Of a stretch of 64,000 nucleotides of DNA, positions 46,568 to 55,855 are shown piece after piece. The notes under the pieces were generated by a model. That model ran no database searches. It had not been told where the DNA came from and saw only the letters and a program-made list of their open reading frames with translations. Position 1 is the stretch's first letter, and every line of letters begins with the position of its first letter. The DNA lies in NCBI GenBank assembly GCA_022844275.1, contig JALHMB010000002.1, positions 558,001-622,000 of the forward strand. Direction: 5' to 3'. This DNA is from Hyphomicrobiaceae bacterium (GTDB taxonomy: Bacteria > Pseudomonadota > Alphaproteobacteria > Rhizobiales > Hyphomicrobiaceae). A program made the position numbers and the translations under genes.

Positions 46568-47389
46568 ATGGTCCCGATCGCACTAACCATAGCCGGCTCT
46601 GACAGTTCAGGCGGCGCCGGCATTCAGGCGGATCTCAAGACCTTCACGGCGCTCGGCGTCTACGGCGCGAGCGTGCTCACGGCTCTGACCGCGCAAAATA
46701 CGCAAGGTGTGCAGGGCGTGCTGCCCGTCGATCCGCCCTTCGTCGCGCAGCAGATCCGCTCGGTCATGACCGATCTACATGTCGGTGCGGCAAAGACGGG
46801 GATGCTGGCGACGGCTGCGGTGATCAACGCCGTGGTCAAGACGCTCGCAGAATTTCCAGATATCCCGCTCGTCGTCGATCCGGTCATGGTGGCGACGAGC
46901 GGCGACGTGCTTCTCGAGGCGGACGCCATCGACGCCGTGCGCCACCTGCTTCTCCCTCGCGCGCGCGTGGTCACGCCGAACCTGCCCGAGGCGGCGCGTC
47001 TGCTCGATACGACAGAGGCCAAGACGGACAGCGAGACCGAGGAGCAGGGCCGTGAGATCTGCCGCCGCTTCGGTTGCAAGGCCGTGCTGATGAAGGGCGG
47101 GCACGGCAGCAGCGTCGATGCGGTCGATCTGCTGATCGAAGCCGAGGGGCCAACGCTGCGGCTTTCTACGCCACGCATCGACACGCGCCATACGCACGGC
47201 ACGGGCTGCACGCTCTCGGCAGCCATTGCCGCGCTTCTCGCGACAGGTGCCGATCTCACGGAAGCGGTGCAGCGGTCCAAGGCCTTCATCCAGGATGCCA
47301 TCGTGCACGGCGCGAAGAATCCCATCGGGAAGGGTAACGGCCCCGTCGATCATCTCTACGCCATCCGCCGTAACGGGCCGCCGGTGTAG
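46568..47389 (+). CDS. thiD: Hydroxymethylpyrimidine/phosphomethylpyrimidine kinase
   Basis: A 273-residue ribokinase-fold kinase acting twice on the pyrimidine moiety of thiamine. Family motifs: ALTIAGSDSSGGAGIQADLK at the start, VYGASVLTALTAQNTQGVQG, DPVMVATSGDVLLEADAID, and the anion-hole/catalytic stretch HTHGTGCTLSAAIAALLATG. It stands alone here, 27 bases after the ccdA-like gene and tail-to-tail with a GNAT gene (2 bases between). Confidence 0.94.
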   Translation: MVPIALTIAGSDSSGGAGIQADLKTFTALGVYGASVLTALTAQNTQGVQGVLPVDPPFVAQQIRSVMTDLHVGAAKTGMLATAAVINAVVKTLAEFPDIPLVVDPVMVATSGDVLLEADAIDAVRHLLLPRARVVTPNLPEAARLLDTTEAKTDSETEEQGREICRRFGCKAVLMKGGHGSSVDAVDLLIEAEGPTLRLSTPRIDTRHTHGTGCTLSAAIAALLATGADLTEAVQRSKAFIQDAIVHGAKNPIGKGNGPVDHLYAIRRNGPPV

Positions 47390-47391
47390 GT

Positions 47392-47874
47392 TCAGAGCTG
47401 CTTCGCCATGAACACCGTGCCGACGACTGGCGTGTCGTAGTAGGGCGCGATGCGGACAAAACCCTGCCGCTCATAGAGCGAGAGGGCCGTGGCCATCGTG
47501 GGCAGTGTATCGAGCCGCATTTCCCGGTAGCCCGCGCGGTGCGCCGCCGTGACGATCGCTTCGACAAGCGCCAAACCGAGGCCCAGCCCGCGCGCTACGG
47601 GCGCCACATAGAGACGCTTCATCTCGCAGCAGCCATCCTCGCTCATGGGCCTCATGGCGACGCAGCCCAGAGGCTCGCCTCCATTGCCGCGCGCGAGCAG
47701 CAATTCGCCCTTGGGCCGCGCGTATTTGCCGGGCAGGGATGCCAGCTCGCCTTCAAAATCCTGAAATGAAAGGTCGATCCCGAGGGCTTCGGCATAGGCG
47801 CGGAACAATGCCGCCGCCGTCGCAATCTCCTCGGCAGAACTTACGCGGCTGATCCTGAATGATAATTCGGCCAT
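47392..47874 (-). CDS. GNAT-family N-acetyltransferase
   Basis: A 160-residue acetyl-CoA-dependent acyltransferase. It contains GNGGEPLGCVAMRPMSEDGC, then the pyrophosphate-binding loop MKRLYVAPVARGLGLGLALV (motif A, R/Q-x-x-G-x-G/A). The C-terminal strand SLYERQGFVRIAPYYD finishes the fold. The substrate is unknown. Confidence 0.85.
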   Translation of the reverse strand: MAELSFRISRVSSAEEIATAAALFRAYAEALGIDLSFQDFEGELASLPGKYARPKGELLLARGNGGEPLGCVAMRPMSEDGCCEMKRLYVAPVARGLGLGLALVEAIVTAAHRAGYREMRLDTLPTMATALSLYERQGFVRIAPYYDTPVVGTVFMAKQL

Positions 47875-47991
47875 GAGTAACAGTCCGGAGGCGGTGAGTT
47901 TGCGTGGTCGCAGGCCGTGACAGCCGCGCTCGGCATCTATATAGCAGGGCGTCGGTCGTCCTGCCGCAATCCACTCCGAGGCTGATCAGAC

Positions 47992-48612
47992 ATGAGTATG
48001 GGCATTCTTGCGGCGTTCCTCATCGCCTGCATCTTCCTGGCGATTACGCCGGGCCCGAATATGAGTCTCATCATCGCCAACACCACGGCGCACGGCCTCA
48101 AGGGTGGACTTTGGACGCTTGCCGGTTCGACCACCGGCTTCTCCACGCTCGTCGCCATCGCCGCGCTCGGTATGAACTCGGTGATGGTTTTCATGTCCGA
48201 CTGGTTCGACTTGATCCGCTGGGTCGGCGCGGCCTATCTCATCTACCTCGGCGCGCGCCAGCTGTACGCCTCGTACACGGCGCCAGCCATCCAGACCGTG
48301 CGCGCCCGCAACGGCAGCTCGCTTTACCTCAATGGCCTGATCGTCAGTTTGTCTAACCCGAAAGTGCTGCTGTTCCTCGGCGCTTTCCTGCCGCAGTTTG
48401 TCGATCCCGCGCAGGCGCCGGGACCTCAGCTCGCGGTGCTGGCTGCCGTATTCGTCGCGACGCTGGTAACAGTCGATATCTCCTACACGTTGCTCGTGGC
48501 GAAGGTGCGGATGGTCTTCGCGGATCGCCATGCTCGCGTGTTGAACGGCATCTCCGGCGGGCTGCTGCTGGCTGGCGGCGCCGTCCTCGCGACGCTGCGC
48601 CGGCCGACGTAA
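47992..48612 (+). CDS. LysE/RhtB-family amino-acid exporter
   Basis: A 206-residue inner-membrane protein with about six helices. The N-terminal signature FLAITPGPNMSLIIANTTAH is the LysE/RhtB motif, followed by GLKGGLWTLAGSTTGFSTLV and, further on, NGLIVSLSNPKVLLFLGAFL. Family members export amino acids such as homoserine, threonine or lysine; the specificity here is not visible. It is divergent from the GNAT gene (117 bases between starts). Confidence 0.88.
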   Translation: MSMGILAAFLIACIFLAITPGPNMSLIIANTTAHGLKGGLWTLAGSTTGFSTLVAIAALGMNSVMVFMSDWFDLIRWVGAAYLIYLGARQLYASYTAPAIQTVRARNGSSLYLNGLIVSLSNPKVLLFLGAFLPQFVDPAQAPGPQLAVLAAVFVATLVTVDISYTLLVAKVRMVFADRHARVLNGISGGLLLAGGAVLATLRRPT

Positions 48613-48637
48613 TGCATGAGTATGAGCTGAGGACCGC

Positions 48638-49138
48638 ATGGCACGCATTGGCTTCTACTCCGGCTCCTTCGACCCCGTGACGCTCGGCCACGTCGATGTC
48701 ATGCGTCGCGCGCTGGCGCTCGTCGACAAGCTCGTCATTGGCATCGGTATCCATCCGGGCAAGACGCCGCTCTTCACGGTCGCCGAGCGCACGACCATGC
48801 TCAAGGCCGAGACGCGCGCGGCGGCGAAGGAATTCGGCGCCACGATCGAGGTCGTGACTTTCGGTGGTCTCGTGGTTGATGCGGCGCGGGAGGCCGGTGC
48901 ACACACCATCTTCCGAGGTCTGCGTGATGCGACAGACTTCGACTACGAAATGCAGATGGCCGGGATGAACGGCGAGATGGCGGATGATATCGATACGGTC
49001 TTTCTGCCCGCCAGCCCCGGCGTGCGCCACATCACCGCCACGCTCGTGCGCCAGATCGCGCTCATGGGCGGCGACGTGAAACCCTTCGTCTCGCGCGACG
49101 TGGCTCGCGCCCTCAAGTCCAAGGCGGCTGCCAAATAG
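48638..49138 (+). CDS. coaD: Phosphopantetheine adenylyltransferase
   Basis: A 166-residue nucleotidyltransferase for the penultimate step of coenzyme A synthesis. It shows [20 protein letters not shown] with the T/H-x-G-H motif, then [20 protein letters not shown] and the C-terminal ISSS-like region [19 protein letters not shown]. It begins 25 bases after the LysE gene with GAGG upstream and is followed by two cyclophilin genes. Confidence 0.95.
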   Translation: MARIGFYSGSFDPVTLGHVDVMRRALALVDKLVIGIGIHPGKTPLFTVAERTTMLKAETRAAAKEFGATIEVVTFGGLVVDAAREAGAHTIFRGLRDATDFDYEMQMAGMNGEMADDIDTVFLPASPGVRHITATLVRQIALMGGDVKPFVSRDVARALKSKAAAK

Positions 49139-49196
49139 CCGGCCGTATCAGCGCAATCCCCTCCAACAGAAGCAGCTCATCAAGGAGTTCATTGCC

Positions 49197-49739
49197 GTGA
49201 GAACGCTCATTGCGAGCCTGGTTATTGCTCTCGTCGCGGCCTTCGGTCCGGCGCAGGCCCAGGGCAAGCTCGATCCGCAGAATACGCTGGTCATCGAGCT
49301 CAAGGATGGCCCCGTCGTGATCAAGCTGCGCCCGGATCTGGCGCCAAAGCACGTCGAGCGCGTCAAAACGCTGGCGCGGCAGGGCTTCTATAACAATCAG
49401 AAATTCCACCGCGTGATCGCGGGCTTCATGGCCCAGACGGGCGATCCGACCGGCACGGGGACGGGCGGCTCGAAGCTCGGCAACCTGCCGGCCGAGTTCA
49501 CTCAGGAAGTCTACAAGCGCGGCAGTGTCGGCGCCGCGCGCACGAACGATCCAAATACGGCGAACAGCCAGTTCTTTATCTGCTTTGGCGCCCAGTGCCG
49601 CCAGCTCACAGGTCAGTACACGCTCTGGGGTGAAGTCGTCGAAGGCATGGAGTTCGTTGACAAAATTGCCAAGGGCGAACCGCCGGCGAAGCCCGACGTT
49701 ATGCAGAAGGTCTACGTCCTCGGCGACGTGAAGCGCTGA
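49197..49739 (+). CDS. Periplasmic peptidyl-prolyl cis-trans isomerase (cyclophilin)
   Basis: A 180-residue cyclophilin with a signal peptide (TLIASLVIALVAAFGPAQA). Its catalytic core includes NQKFHRVIAGFMAQTGDPTG, GTGTGGSKLGNLPAEF and NTANSQFFICFGA. It speeds proline isomerisation of exported proteins. The start is GTG 49197, with AAGGAG about 9 bases upstream. It is paired with the cytoplasmic copy 46 bases downstream, suggesting gene duplication. Confidence 0.93.
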   Translation: MRTLIASLVIALVAAFGPAQAQGKLDPQNTLVIELKDGPVVIKLRPDLAPKHVERVKTLARQGFYNNQKFHRVIAGFMAQTGDPTGTGTGGSKLGNLPAEFTQEVYKRGSVGAARTNDPNTANSQFFICFGAQCRQLTGQYTLWGEVVEGMEFVDKIAKGEPPAKPDVMQKVYVLGDVKR

Positions 49740-49785
49740 GCGCGCCGCCTCCCTCAAACCGGAACAGAACACAAAGGAGCCAGTC

Positions 49786-50262
49786 ATGGCTGACATCAAG
49801 GATCCCGAGAACACCATCATCATGGACACGACCAAGGGTCAGGTCGTCATCAAGCTGCGGCCGGATCTGGCGCCGAAGCACGTCGAGCGCATCAAGCAGC
49901 TCGCCCGCGAAGGTTTTTACGACGGCATCGTCTTTCACCGTGTGATCGACGGCTTCATGGCGCAGGTCGGATGCCCGCACGGCACCGGCACCGGCGGCTC
50001 GAAGCATCCGAACCTGAAAGCCGAGTTCAATGCCGAGCCGCACGTGCGCGGCATCTGCTCGATGGCACGGGCGCAGAATCCTGACAGCGCCAACAGCCAG
50101 TTCTTCATCGTGTTCGACGATGCGAGCTTCCTCGACCGCCAATACACGGTCTGGGGCCAGGTCATCGAAGGCATGGACAACGTCGACAAGATCAAGCGCG
50201 GCGAGCCCGTGCAGAATCCCGACAAGATCACGTCGATGAAGGTCGCCGCCGACGTCGGCTGA
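49786..50262 (+). CDS. ppiB: Cytoplasmic peptidyl-prolyl cis-trans isomerase (cyclophilin)
   Basis: A 158-residue cyclophilin without signal peptide. It is closely similar to the preceding gene (shared KLRPDLAPKHVERIK, GFMAQ and GTGTGGSKHPNLKAEF). The catalytic arginine is in VFHRVIDGFMAQVG, and NSQFFIVFDDASFLDRQYT follows. It probably acts on cytosolic proteins. Confidence 0.94.
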   Translation: MADIKDPENTIIMDTTKGQVVIKLRPDLAPKHVERIKQLAREGFYDGIVFHRVIDGFMAQVGCPHGTGTGGSKHPNLKAEFNAEPHVRGICSMARAQNPDSANSQFFIVFDDASFLDRQYTVWGQVIEGMDNVDKIKRGEPVQNPDKITSMKVAADVG

Positions 50263-50372
50263 TGCGCGCAAGGGCACTGCGGCTCCGAGTCTTGTTTGGG
50301 CCGAACGGCTGCTTAAGGGTCGGTCCTCAGGTCCGACAGCATTGACCTGAGTTGAGCAGCCAAGGAGCTTGC

Positions 50373-51254
50373 ATGTTCTTCGATGGCTTCAAGCTGACCA
50401 ACATTCGCGTACGCGATGGCATCATGCGGCTGCGTCATGGCGGTAGCGGTCCACCGCTGTTGCTGCTCCACGGCAATCCGCAGACACACGCCATGTGGCA
50501 CAAGGTGGCGCCGGCCCTTGCGCGCCGCTACACGGTCGTCTGTCCCGATCTCCGGGGCTACGGCGGCTCGCACAAGCCGCCGGCGACGCCGGACCATGCT
50601 CCTTATGCCAAGCGCGAGATGGCGCGTGACATGGTGGAGCTGATGGCCGAGCTCGGCTTCACGCAGTTCCAGGTCGTCGCGCACGACCGCGGCGCCCGTG
50701 TCGCCCATCGCCTCGCGTTGGATCATCCCCAAGCTGTCCAGCGTCTCGCACTCCTCGATATCGTACCGACCATCGAGCACTTCGAGCGCGCGGACATGGC
50801 CTTCGGCCTCGGCTACTATCACTGGTTCTGGTTCGCTCAGCCGCATCCATTCCCGGAGATGCTGATCAACAAGGCGCCGGAGGAGTGGTTCTTCGCTCAC
50901 ACGGCCCGTGAGCCCAAGGATCGCGACTTCTTCGCGCCCGAGGCGCTCGCGGACTACCTCGAGGCCGCGCGCAATCCTGAGATGATCCGCGGCATGTGCG
51001 AGGACTATCGCGCCGCGACCACCGTCGATGTCGTCCACGATGGCGTGAGCCGAGCTGCGGGTGAGAAGATCGCATGTCCGCTGCTCGTGTTGTGGGGCGC
51101 CAAGGGCAAGATCGGCGTCTGGTACGACCCGCTGGCAATCTGGCGCAGGTACGCGGCGGGGGACGTCTCAGGTCACGACGTCCCGAGCGGCCACTACCTC
51201 GCGGAGGAGGCGCCCGACGCGGTGCTCGAGGCTCTCGGCGGCTTCCTGGATTGA
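50373..51254 (+). CDS. Alpha/beta hydrolase, fluoroacetate/haloacetate dehalogenase-like
   Basis: A 293-residue alpha/beta hydrolase. Oxyanion and entry region: LLLLHGNPQTHAMWHKVAPA. Nucleophile elbow: VVAHDRGARVAHRLALDHP, where Asp replaces the usual Ser. The two arginines of DRGAR match the fluoroacetate carboxylate binders of characterised dehalogenases. LLDIVPT, YHWFWFAQPHPFPEM (His/Trp pair near the halide site), MCEDYRAA and the catalytic histidine in SGHYLAEEAP all line up with that group. ATG 50373 has AAGGAG 6 bases upstream. Activity on fluoroacetate is inferred from these residues, not shown. Confidence 0.85.
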   Translation: MFFDGFKLTNIRVRDGIMRLRHGGSGPPLLLLHGNPQTHAMWHKVAPALARRYTVVCPDLRGYGGSHKPPATPDHAPYAKREMARDMVELMAELGFTQFQVVAHDRGARVAHRLALDHPQAVQRLALLDIVPTIEHFERADMAFGLGYYHWFWFAQPHPFPEMLINKAPEEWFFAHTAREPKDRDFFAPEALADYLEAARNPEMIRGMCEDYRAATTVDVVHDGVSRAAGEKIACPLLVLWGAKGKIGVWYDPLAIWRRYAAGDVSGHDVPSGHYLAEEAPDAVLEALGGFLD

Positions 51255-51354
51255 AAAATCTGCAGCCTTTAGTTGCCCTTGTCATGAATTCGCCTCACCG
51301 GCGGGATCTTATCATTATTGGTTAATCGGGTATGGGCTAACGCTTTGATCCGAC

Positions 51355-52905
51355 ATGCCGGCGGTGGGCACATGCCGGCTTCGACATGGAAGGTGCGATC
51401 CCGGGGGATCGGCCGCCGCACCAGCGGAGAGGCCGAAGGAGGGGCGCACATTCGGGGGAAGGTTCTTGCGCGGTACGCTTTCACGGCTTGTGACCCGTAT
51501 TGTTCTTTGCACGGCCGCTGCTGCCATCGGCGCGAGCACGGTCGGCGCTAACCGCGGCACCGAGCGCACGATCTCGCTCTACAACATCCACACCAAGGAA
51601 ACCGTCACCGCTACGTACAAGCGTGACGGCAAGTTCGTCGCGTCTGCCATGGAGCAGATCAATTGGGTTCTGCGCGACTGGCGCAAGAACGAGCCGACGG
51701 CCATGGATCCCGACCTCGTGGATCTTCTTTGGGAGATACACACAGAGCTTGGTTCGAAGGCGCCCATCCACATCATCTCCGGCTTCCGTTCGCGCGGCAC
51801 GAACAGCATGCTCAAGCAGACGCGCGGCGGGCAGGCCGAGAACAGCCAGCACATCAACGGCAAGGCCGCCGACGTCCACTTCCCCGACGTGCCCATCCAG
51901 CGCCTGCGCTACTCGGCACTCGTGCGCGAGCGTGGTGGTGTTGGCTACTATCCGCTCTCCGCGCTCCCCTTCGTGCATGTGGACACGGCGCGTGTGCGTG
52001 CCTGGCCGCGTCTGCCACGCCAGGAGCTGGCGCTGCTGTTCCCGAGCGGTCGCACGCAGCATATGCCAGCCGACGGCGGCCCGCTCACCGCCGAGGACGG
52101 GCGCGCGGCACGCAGTCAGCTCGCGAGTGCGGGCGGCGAGATGGGCGCTTTCCTGAGCCTGCGTCGCGGTGGCGGTGCACCGACAATCGTTGCCGACGCT
52201 CGTCCCAAGGCTCCCGAACCCACGCGTCCGCCTGCGCAGTCCGCATGGCAGCAGCCAGCGCCACCGCGCGCCCCTGCGCCTGCCCTCGCAGAGGCGCCGC
52301 GCCTTGCGGTTGCAGGCCCGAGCACGCAGGATCGCGCACAGCTCCACAACCTTGCGCGCCAGGCCAGCATGATGCCTGAGCCGCGTCTGCTCGCGCCACC
52401 GAAGCCTGCGATGCGTCCGCCGACGATCGCGAGCCTCGCCGCCGAGGCACTCGGCGAGCGCCATGCTTCGGCGCCGGGAACTCAGGTCGCTGCCCTTGAT
52501 GCGGCGGGCTGGAGCACGCCGACTGAAGCGCAGCCAAGGATGAATGGCCGCTTCGGCTGGGGTGAGACTGGGCAGGATCTCCGCTTCGTTGCGCCCACCG
52601 AGTTCGATGACGATCATGCCGATGAGCTGAGCTACCGGCCGTTCCCGGTCGCGCCGCTGCTCACCAATACCGCCGACGAGCCGCTGCTTGCCGATTTCGT
52701 GAAGCCGGATGTCGCGCGGACCATCGAGATGATCGATCAGCCGGTCTCGCGCCTGCCGCTGCACTTCCGCCCGACGCCGCACGTCGCGGCCCTCATGTGG
52801 ACGCAGCAGTTCACGGGTAGTGCCGTCGGGCTCGATCGACTGAGCAACGCGCGACAGCAGGGTGCCTCCGTACCGCAACGTCCGGTCCAGACCAGCTTGC
52901 GATAG
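51355..52905 (+). CDS. DUF882 / YcbK-like peptidoglycan hydrolase with long variable C-terminus
   Basis: A protein of up to 516 residues. After a probable signal/anchor helix (RIVLCTAAAAIGAS) comes an M15-peptidase-like DUF882 domain (about 60-215). It has IHIISGFRSRGTNSMLKQTR, SQHINGKAADVHFPDVPIQR and LPFVHVDTARVRAWPRL, whose His and Asp residues would bind zinc. The remaining 290 residues are proline/alanine-rich and low in complexity, probably periplasmic. The start is unclear: ATG 51355 leaves a long, odd N-terminus, and TTG 51466 just before the helix is an alternative. Confidence 0.75.
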   Translation: MPAVGTCRLRHGRCDPGGSAAAPAERPKEGRTFGGRFLRGTLSRLVTRIVLCTAAAAIGASTVGANRGTERTISLYNIHTKETVTATYKRDGKFVASAMEQINWVLRDWRKNEPTAMDPDLVDLLWEIHTELGSKAPIHIISGFRSRGTNSMLKQTRGGQAENSQHINGKAADVHFPDVPIQRLRYSALVRERGGVGYYPLSALPFVHVDTARVRAWPRLPRQELALLFPSGRTQHMPADGGPLTAEDGRAARSQLASAGGEMGAFLSLRRGGGAPTIVADARPKAPEPTRPPAQSAWQQPAPPRAPAPALAEAPRLAVAGPSTQDRAQLHNLARQASMMPEPRLLAPPKPAMRPPTIASLAAEALGERHASAPGTQVAALDAAGWSTPTEAQPRMNGRFGWGETGQDLRFVAPTEFDDDHADELSYRPFPVAPLLTNTADEPLLADFVKPDVARTIEMIDQPVSRLPLHFRPTPHVAALMWTQQFTGSAVGLDRLSNARQQGASVPQRPVQTSLR

Positions 52906-53031
52906 GGGCTTTTTCCCGGTCCTGCTGCCGAATACTGAAACTCTCTACACCCGCAGAGTTCTTGGCTATAGTCCCGGCCGACCACGCGCCTCAATAAGTC
53001 CCTCAATGCGCGCCAAGATCAGGAGGCCCTC

Positions 53032-53598
53032 ATGAGTACGACCGCCTGGGTTCTGCTCGGCATTGTCGCGGCCGTCGTGCTGCTCGCCGTTGCGACCTAT
53101 AATGGCCTTGTCGGCTTGCGCCAGCGCGTGCGTCAGGCCTTCGCCGACGTCGATGTGCAACTCAAGCAGCGCCATGACCTCGTTCCGAACCTCGTAGAAA
53201 CCGTGAAGGGCTACGCGAGCCACGAGCGCGAGACGCTCGAGAATGTCATCAAGGCGCGAAATGCTGCAATCGCCGCCAACGGTCCCAATGCCCAGGCGCA
53301 GGCGGAGAACATGCTGAGCGGAATGCTGCGCCAGCTCTTCGCACTTGCCGAGGCTTATCCCGACCTCAAGGCGAACGCGAACTTCCAGCAGCTCCAGACC
53401 GAGCTTGGCGACATCGAGAACAAGCTCGCCGCGGCGCGGCGCTTCTTCAACAACGTGGTTGCGGAGTACAACACCAAGCGCGAAAGCTTCCCGGCCGTGC
53501 TGTTCGCCAACATGCTCGGCTTTGCGCGGGAGGACTTCTTCAATCTCGACGAGGGCGAGCGCGCCGCCACCCGAACTGCGCCGAAGGTGCAGTTCTAG
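53032..53598 (+). CDS. lemA: LemA family protein
   Basis: A 188-residue protein with an N-terminal membrane anchor (VLLGIVAAVVLLAVATYNGL). A long helical domain follows, with RVRQAFADVDVQLKQRHDLV, PNLVETVKGYASHERETLEN and NVVAEYNTKRESFPAVLFAN, all characteristic of LemA. Its molecular role is unclear. It is often next to an M48 protease gene, as here, 26 bases upstream. AGGAGG precedes the ATG. Confidence 0.93.
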   Translation: MSTTAWVLLGIVAAVVLLAVATYNGLVGLRQRVRQAFADVDVQLKQRHDLVPNLVETVKGYASHERETLENVIKARNAAIAANGPNAQAQAENMLSGMLRQLFALAEAYPDLKANANFQQLQTELGDIENKLAAARRFFNNVVAEYNTKRESFPAVLFANMLGFAREDFFNLDEGERAATRTAPKVQF

Positions 53599-53624
53599 AC
53601 GCCCGGCGCGAGTAGGATCGAGCG

Positions 53625-54686
53625 ATGGGTGGCGCCTACGGCCTCTACACGCACATTCGCGCGAACCGTATTCGGTCCGTGATCCTGCTTGCAGGCTTCA
53701 TCGTCCTCCTGCACGCGCTGCAGTTCTCGATCCTACTGATCGTGAATGCCTTCAGCGGCGGCGATCTCGAATACATCTTCCGGGCCGCGGGTGAGCAGTT
53801 CTGGTCGACGTGGCCGCTCGCCATGTTGATCGCGGTCGGATGGTTCGTGATCGCCTATTTCATGTACAGCGCCATGATCCGCTCGGCGACCGGCGCGCGC
53901 GGCGTCACGCGCACTCAGGCGCCCGAGCTCTACAACATGCTGGAGAATCTCTGCATCTCGCGCGGCATTACCATGCCGCGTCTCGAGATCATAGACACAC
54001 CGGCGCTCAACGCCTATGCGGCGGGCCTTCGCGATGGCGATTACACGATCGCCGTCACGCGCGGCCTTCTCGAGCGGCTGGAACCGGCCGAGATTGAGGC
54101 TGTGCTTGCACATGAGCTGACGCATATCCGCAATCGCGATACGCAGCTCATGGTGATCGCGGTGATCTTCGCCGGCATCTTCGGCTTCATTGGCGATCTG
54201 CTCATCCGGAGCTGGGACTTCCCTTATGGCTGGTCACCGCAGCAGCGTCGCGATCCCGGCTCAGATGATCAGGGCCCTTGGCAGAGCACTCCGACGAGCA
54301 GCCAGGACGGCGACGGGGATCGTGGCGGGGGACGCAGTGGTGGCGGCGGCGCAGCCATTATCGCCATCCTGATCGCCGTTGCGATCATCCTCATTTCATG
54401 GGGCGTCTCGACGCTGATCCGCTTCGCACTTTCGCGCTCGCGCGAATACCTCGCCGATGCCGGTTCTGTCGAACTGACGAAGAACCCCGACGCGATGATC
54501 TCCGCGTTGCGCAAGATCGAGCGCAATGCTTCCTTCGATGTGCCCTCACGCATGGAAGCGTTCTTCATAGAGAACCCGCTTCAGAACCGGATCACAGGCC
54601 TGTTGGCGACGCACCCCTCAGTCGACGACCGCATCGAGGCGCTCGTGAAATACGCCGCCGGTCGGGATCTCGTCGCGGGGCCATGA
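53625..54686 (+). CDS. M48-family membrane zinc metalloprotease (HtpX-like)
   Basis: A 353-residue membrane protease. Two N-terminal helices (SVILLAGFIVLLHALQFSIL and PLAMLIAVGWFVIAYFMYSA) are followed by the catalytic motif VLAHELTHIRNRDTQ (HExxH). A further helix, a glycine/serine/aspartate-rich loop (about 210-245), another helix (AAIIAILIAVAIILISWGVS) and the third zinc-ligand region REYLADAGSVELTKNPDAMI complete it. Such proteins degrade misfolded membrane proteins. It is longer than HtpX because of the low-complexity loop. It probably forms an operon with lemA. Confidence 0.9.
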   Translation: MGGAYGLYTHIRANRIRSVILLAGFIVLLHALQFSILLIVNAFSGGDLEYIFRAAGEQFWSTWPLAMLIAVGWFVIAYFMYSAMIRSATGARGVTRTQAPELYNMLENLCISRGITMPRLEIIDTPALNAYAAGLRDGDYTIAVTRGLLERLEPAEIEAVLAHELTHIRNRDTQLMVIAVIFAGIFGFIGDLLIRSWDFPYGWSPQQRRDPGSDDQGPWQSTPTSSQDGDGDRGGGRSGGGGAAIIAILIAVAIILISWGVSTLIRFALSRSREYLADAGSVELTKNPDAMISALRKIERNASFDVPSRMEAFFIENPLQNRITGLLATHPSVDDRIEALVKYAAGRDLVAGP

Positions 54687-54757
54687 ACGCAACGGCCGCG
54701 CCGCAGCGTGACAATGCCATGCGCGGAATGCTCTAATCTCTCCATTCCAGTAGGGGA

Positions 54758-55855
54758 GTGCGCCACATGTCCCGCATTGCATCCGTCGAGCCGATCGTAT
54801 TGAAGATTCCGTTCTCTGATGGCGGCGCTGGCGTCGGCATCATGCCGAACAAATGGACGAACCTCGAATTCGTGCTCGTGAAGGTCACGACCGATGACGG
54901 GCTCGTCGGCTGGGGCGAGGGCTTTGCCTACTTCTGCGCGGCGTCGGTCGCAGCCGCCGTGCGCGACATGGTGGCGCCTGTCGTCGTCGGCCAGAAAGCC
55001 GATGATCCCGCGGCGATCAATCTCGCACTCCAGCGCCGCCTGCATTTGCATGGCCGTTACGGCATCACGATCTTCGCCATCTCAGGCCTCGACATCGCGC
55101 TCTGGGATCTGGCGGGCAAGCGCGCCGGCAAGTCCGTGGCGCGCCTCATTGGTGGTCGCAAGCGCGAGAGCATCACGGCCTACGCGAGTCTCATGCGCTA
55201 TGGCGATCCGGCCCTCGTCGAGAAGTTCTCCGCGAAGGCGGCGGGCGAAGGCTTCAACGACGTCAAGCTGCACGAGATCGCGCGCGATACGATCGGCGCC
55301 GGTCGCAAAGGCGCCGGACCGAAGGTGCGCCTCACCACCGACATCAACTGCAATTGGAGCATTGCCGAGACCGAGGCGATCATGCCTTTCCTGAAGGAGA
55401 TCGACCTCTTCTGGCTCGAGGAACCGATCTTTCCGCCCGAGGACTGGGACGCGCTGAAGGCGCTCGGACGCTTTGGCATCTCCATCTCGGCTGGGGAGAA
55501 TGCGTGCACGGCTATGGAGTTCAGCCATCTCGTCCAAGCCGTGACCTACCCGCAGCCGAGCGTGACCAAGGTCGGCGGCATCACCGAAGCCATCGCGGTC
55601 TGCGATATCGCGGCGCGCGCCGGCAAGACCGTGATGCCACACTCGCCGTACTTCGGCCCCGGATATTGGGCGACGCTACAACTCGCTGCCGCACGGACTG
55701 AGGTAGCGCTCTTCGAGTATCTCTATGTCGATCTCGATGCCCTCATCGACGAGAGCCTGCCGAGGCCGCAGAAGGGACAACTCGCCATTCCCGATCTGCC
55801 CGGCATCGGCTGCACGCCCGATCCAAAGGCCATCGAGCGGTATCGCGTGGGATGA
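54758..55855 (+). CDS. Mandelate racemase/muconate-lactonizing enzyme family protein
   Basis: A 365-residue enolase-superfamily enzyme. The capping domain (1-125) carries GWGEGFAYFCAASVAAAVRD. The barrel has K-x-H (DVKLHE) where most family members have K-x-K, magnesium ligands Asp (TTDINCNWS), Glu (FWLEEPIFPPED) and Glu (SAGENACTAMEF), and a C-terminal histidine in MPHSPYFGPGYW. These enzymes abstract a proton next to a carboxylate, giving racemases, epimerases or sugar-acid dehydratases. The substrate is not assignable. A three-hairpin repeat begins at the base after its stop codon. Confidence 0.86.
   Translation: MRHMSRIASVEPIVLKIPFSDGGAGVGIMPNKWTNLEFVLVKVTTDDGLVGWGEGFAYFCAASVAAAVRDMVAPVVVGQKADDPAAINLALQRRLHLHGRYGITIFAISGLDIALWDLAGKRAGKSVARLIGGRKRESITAYASLMRYGDPALVEKFSAKAAGEGFNDVKLHEIARDTIGAGRKGAGPKVRLTTDINCNWSIAETEAIMPFLKEIDLFWLEEPIFPPEDWDALKALGRFGISISAGENACTAMEFSHLVQAVTYPQPSVTKVGGITEAIAVCDIAARAGKTVMPHSPYFGPGYWATLQLAAARTEVALFEYLYVDLDALIDESLPRPQKGQLAIPDLPGIGCTPDPKAIERYRVG

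Noticed and set aside
51481-52878. A 465-residue minus-strand frame opposite the DUF882 gene
   Set aside because: Arginine-rich shadow frame; the plus-strand frame carries recognisable M15/DUF882 motifs.
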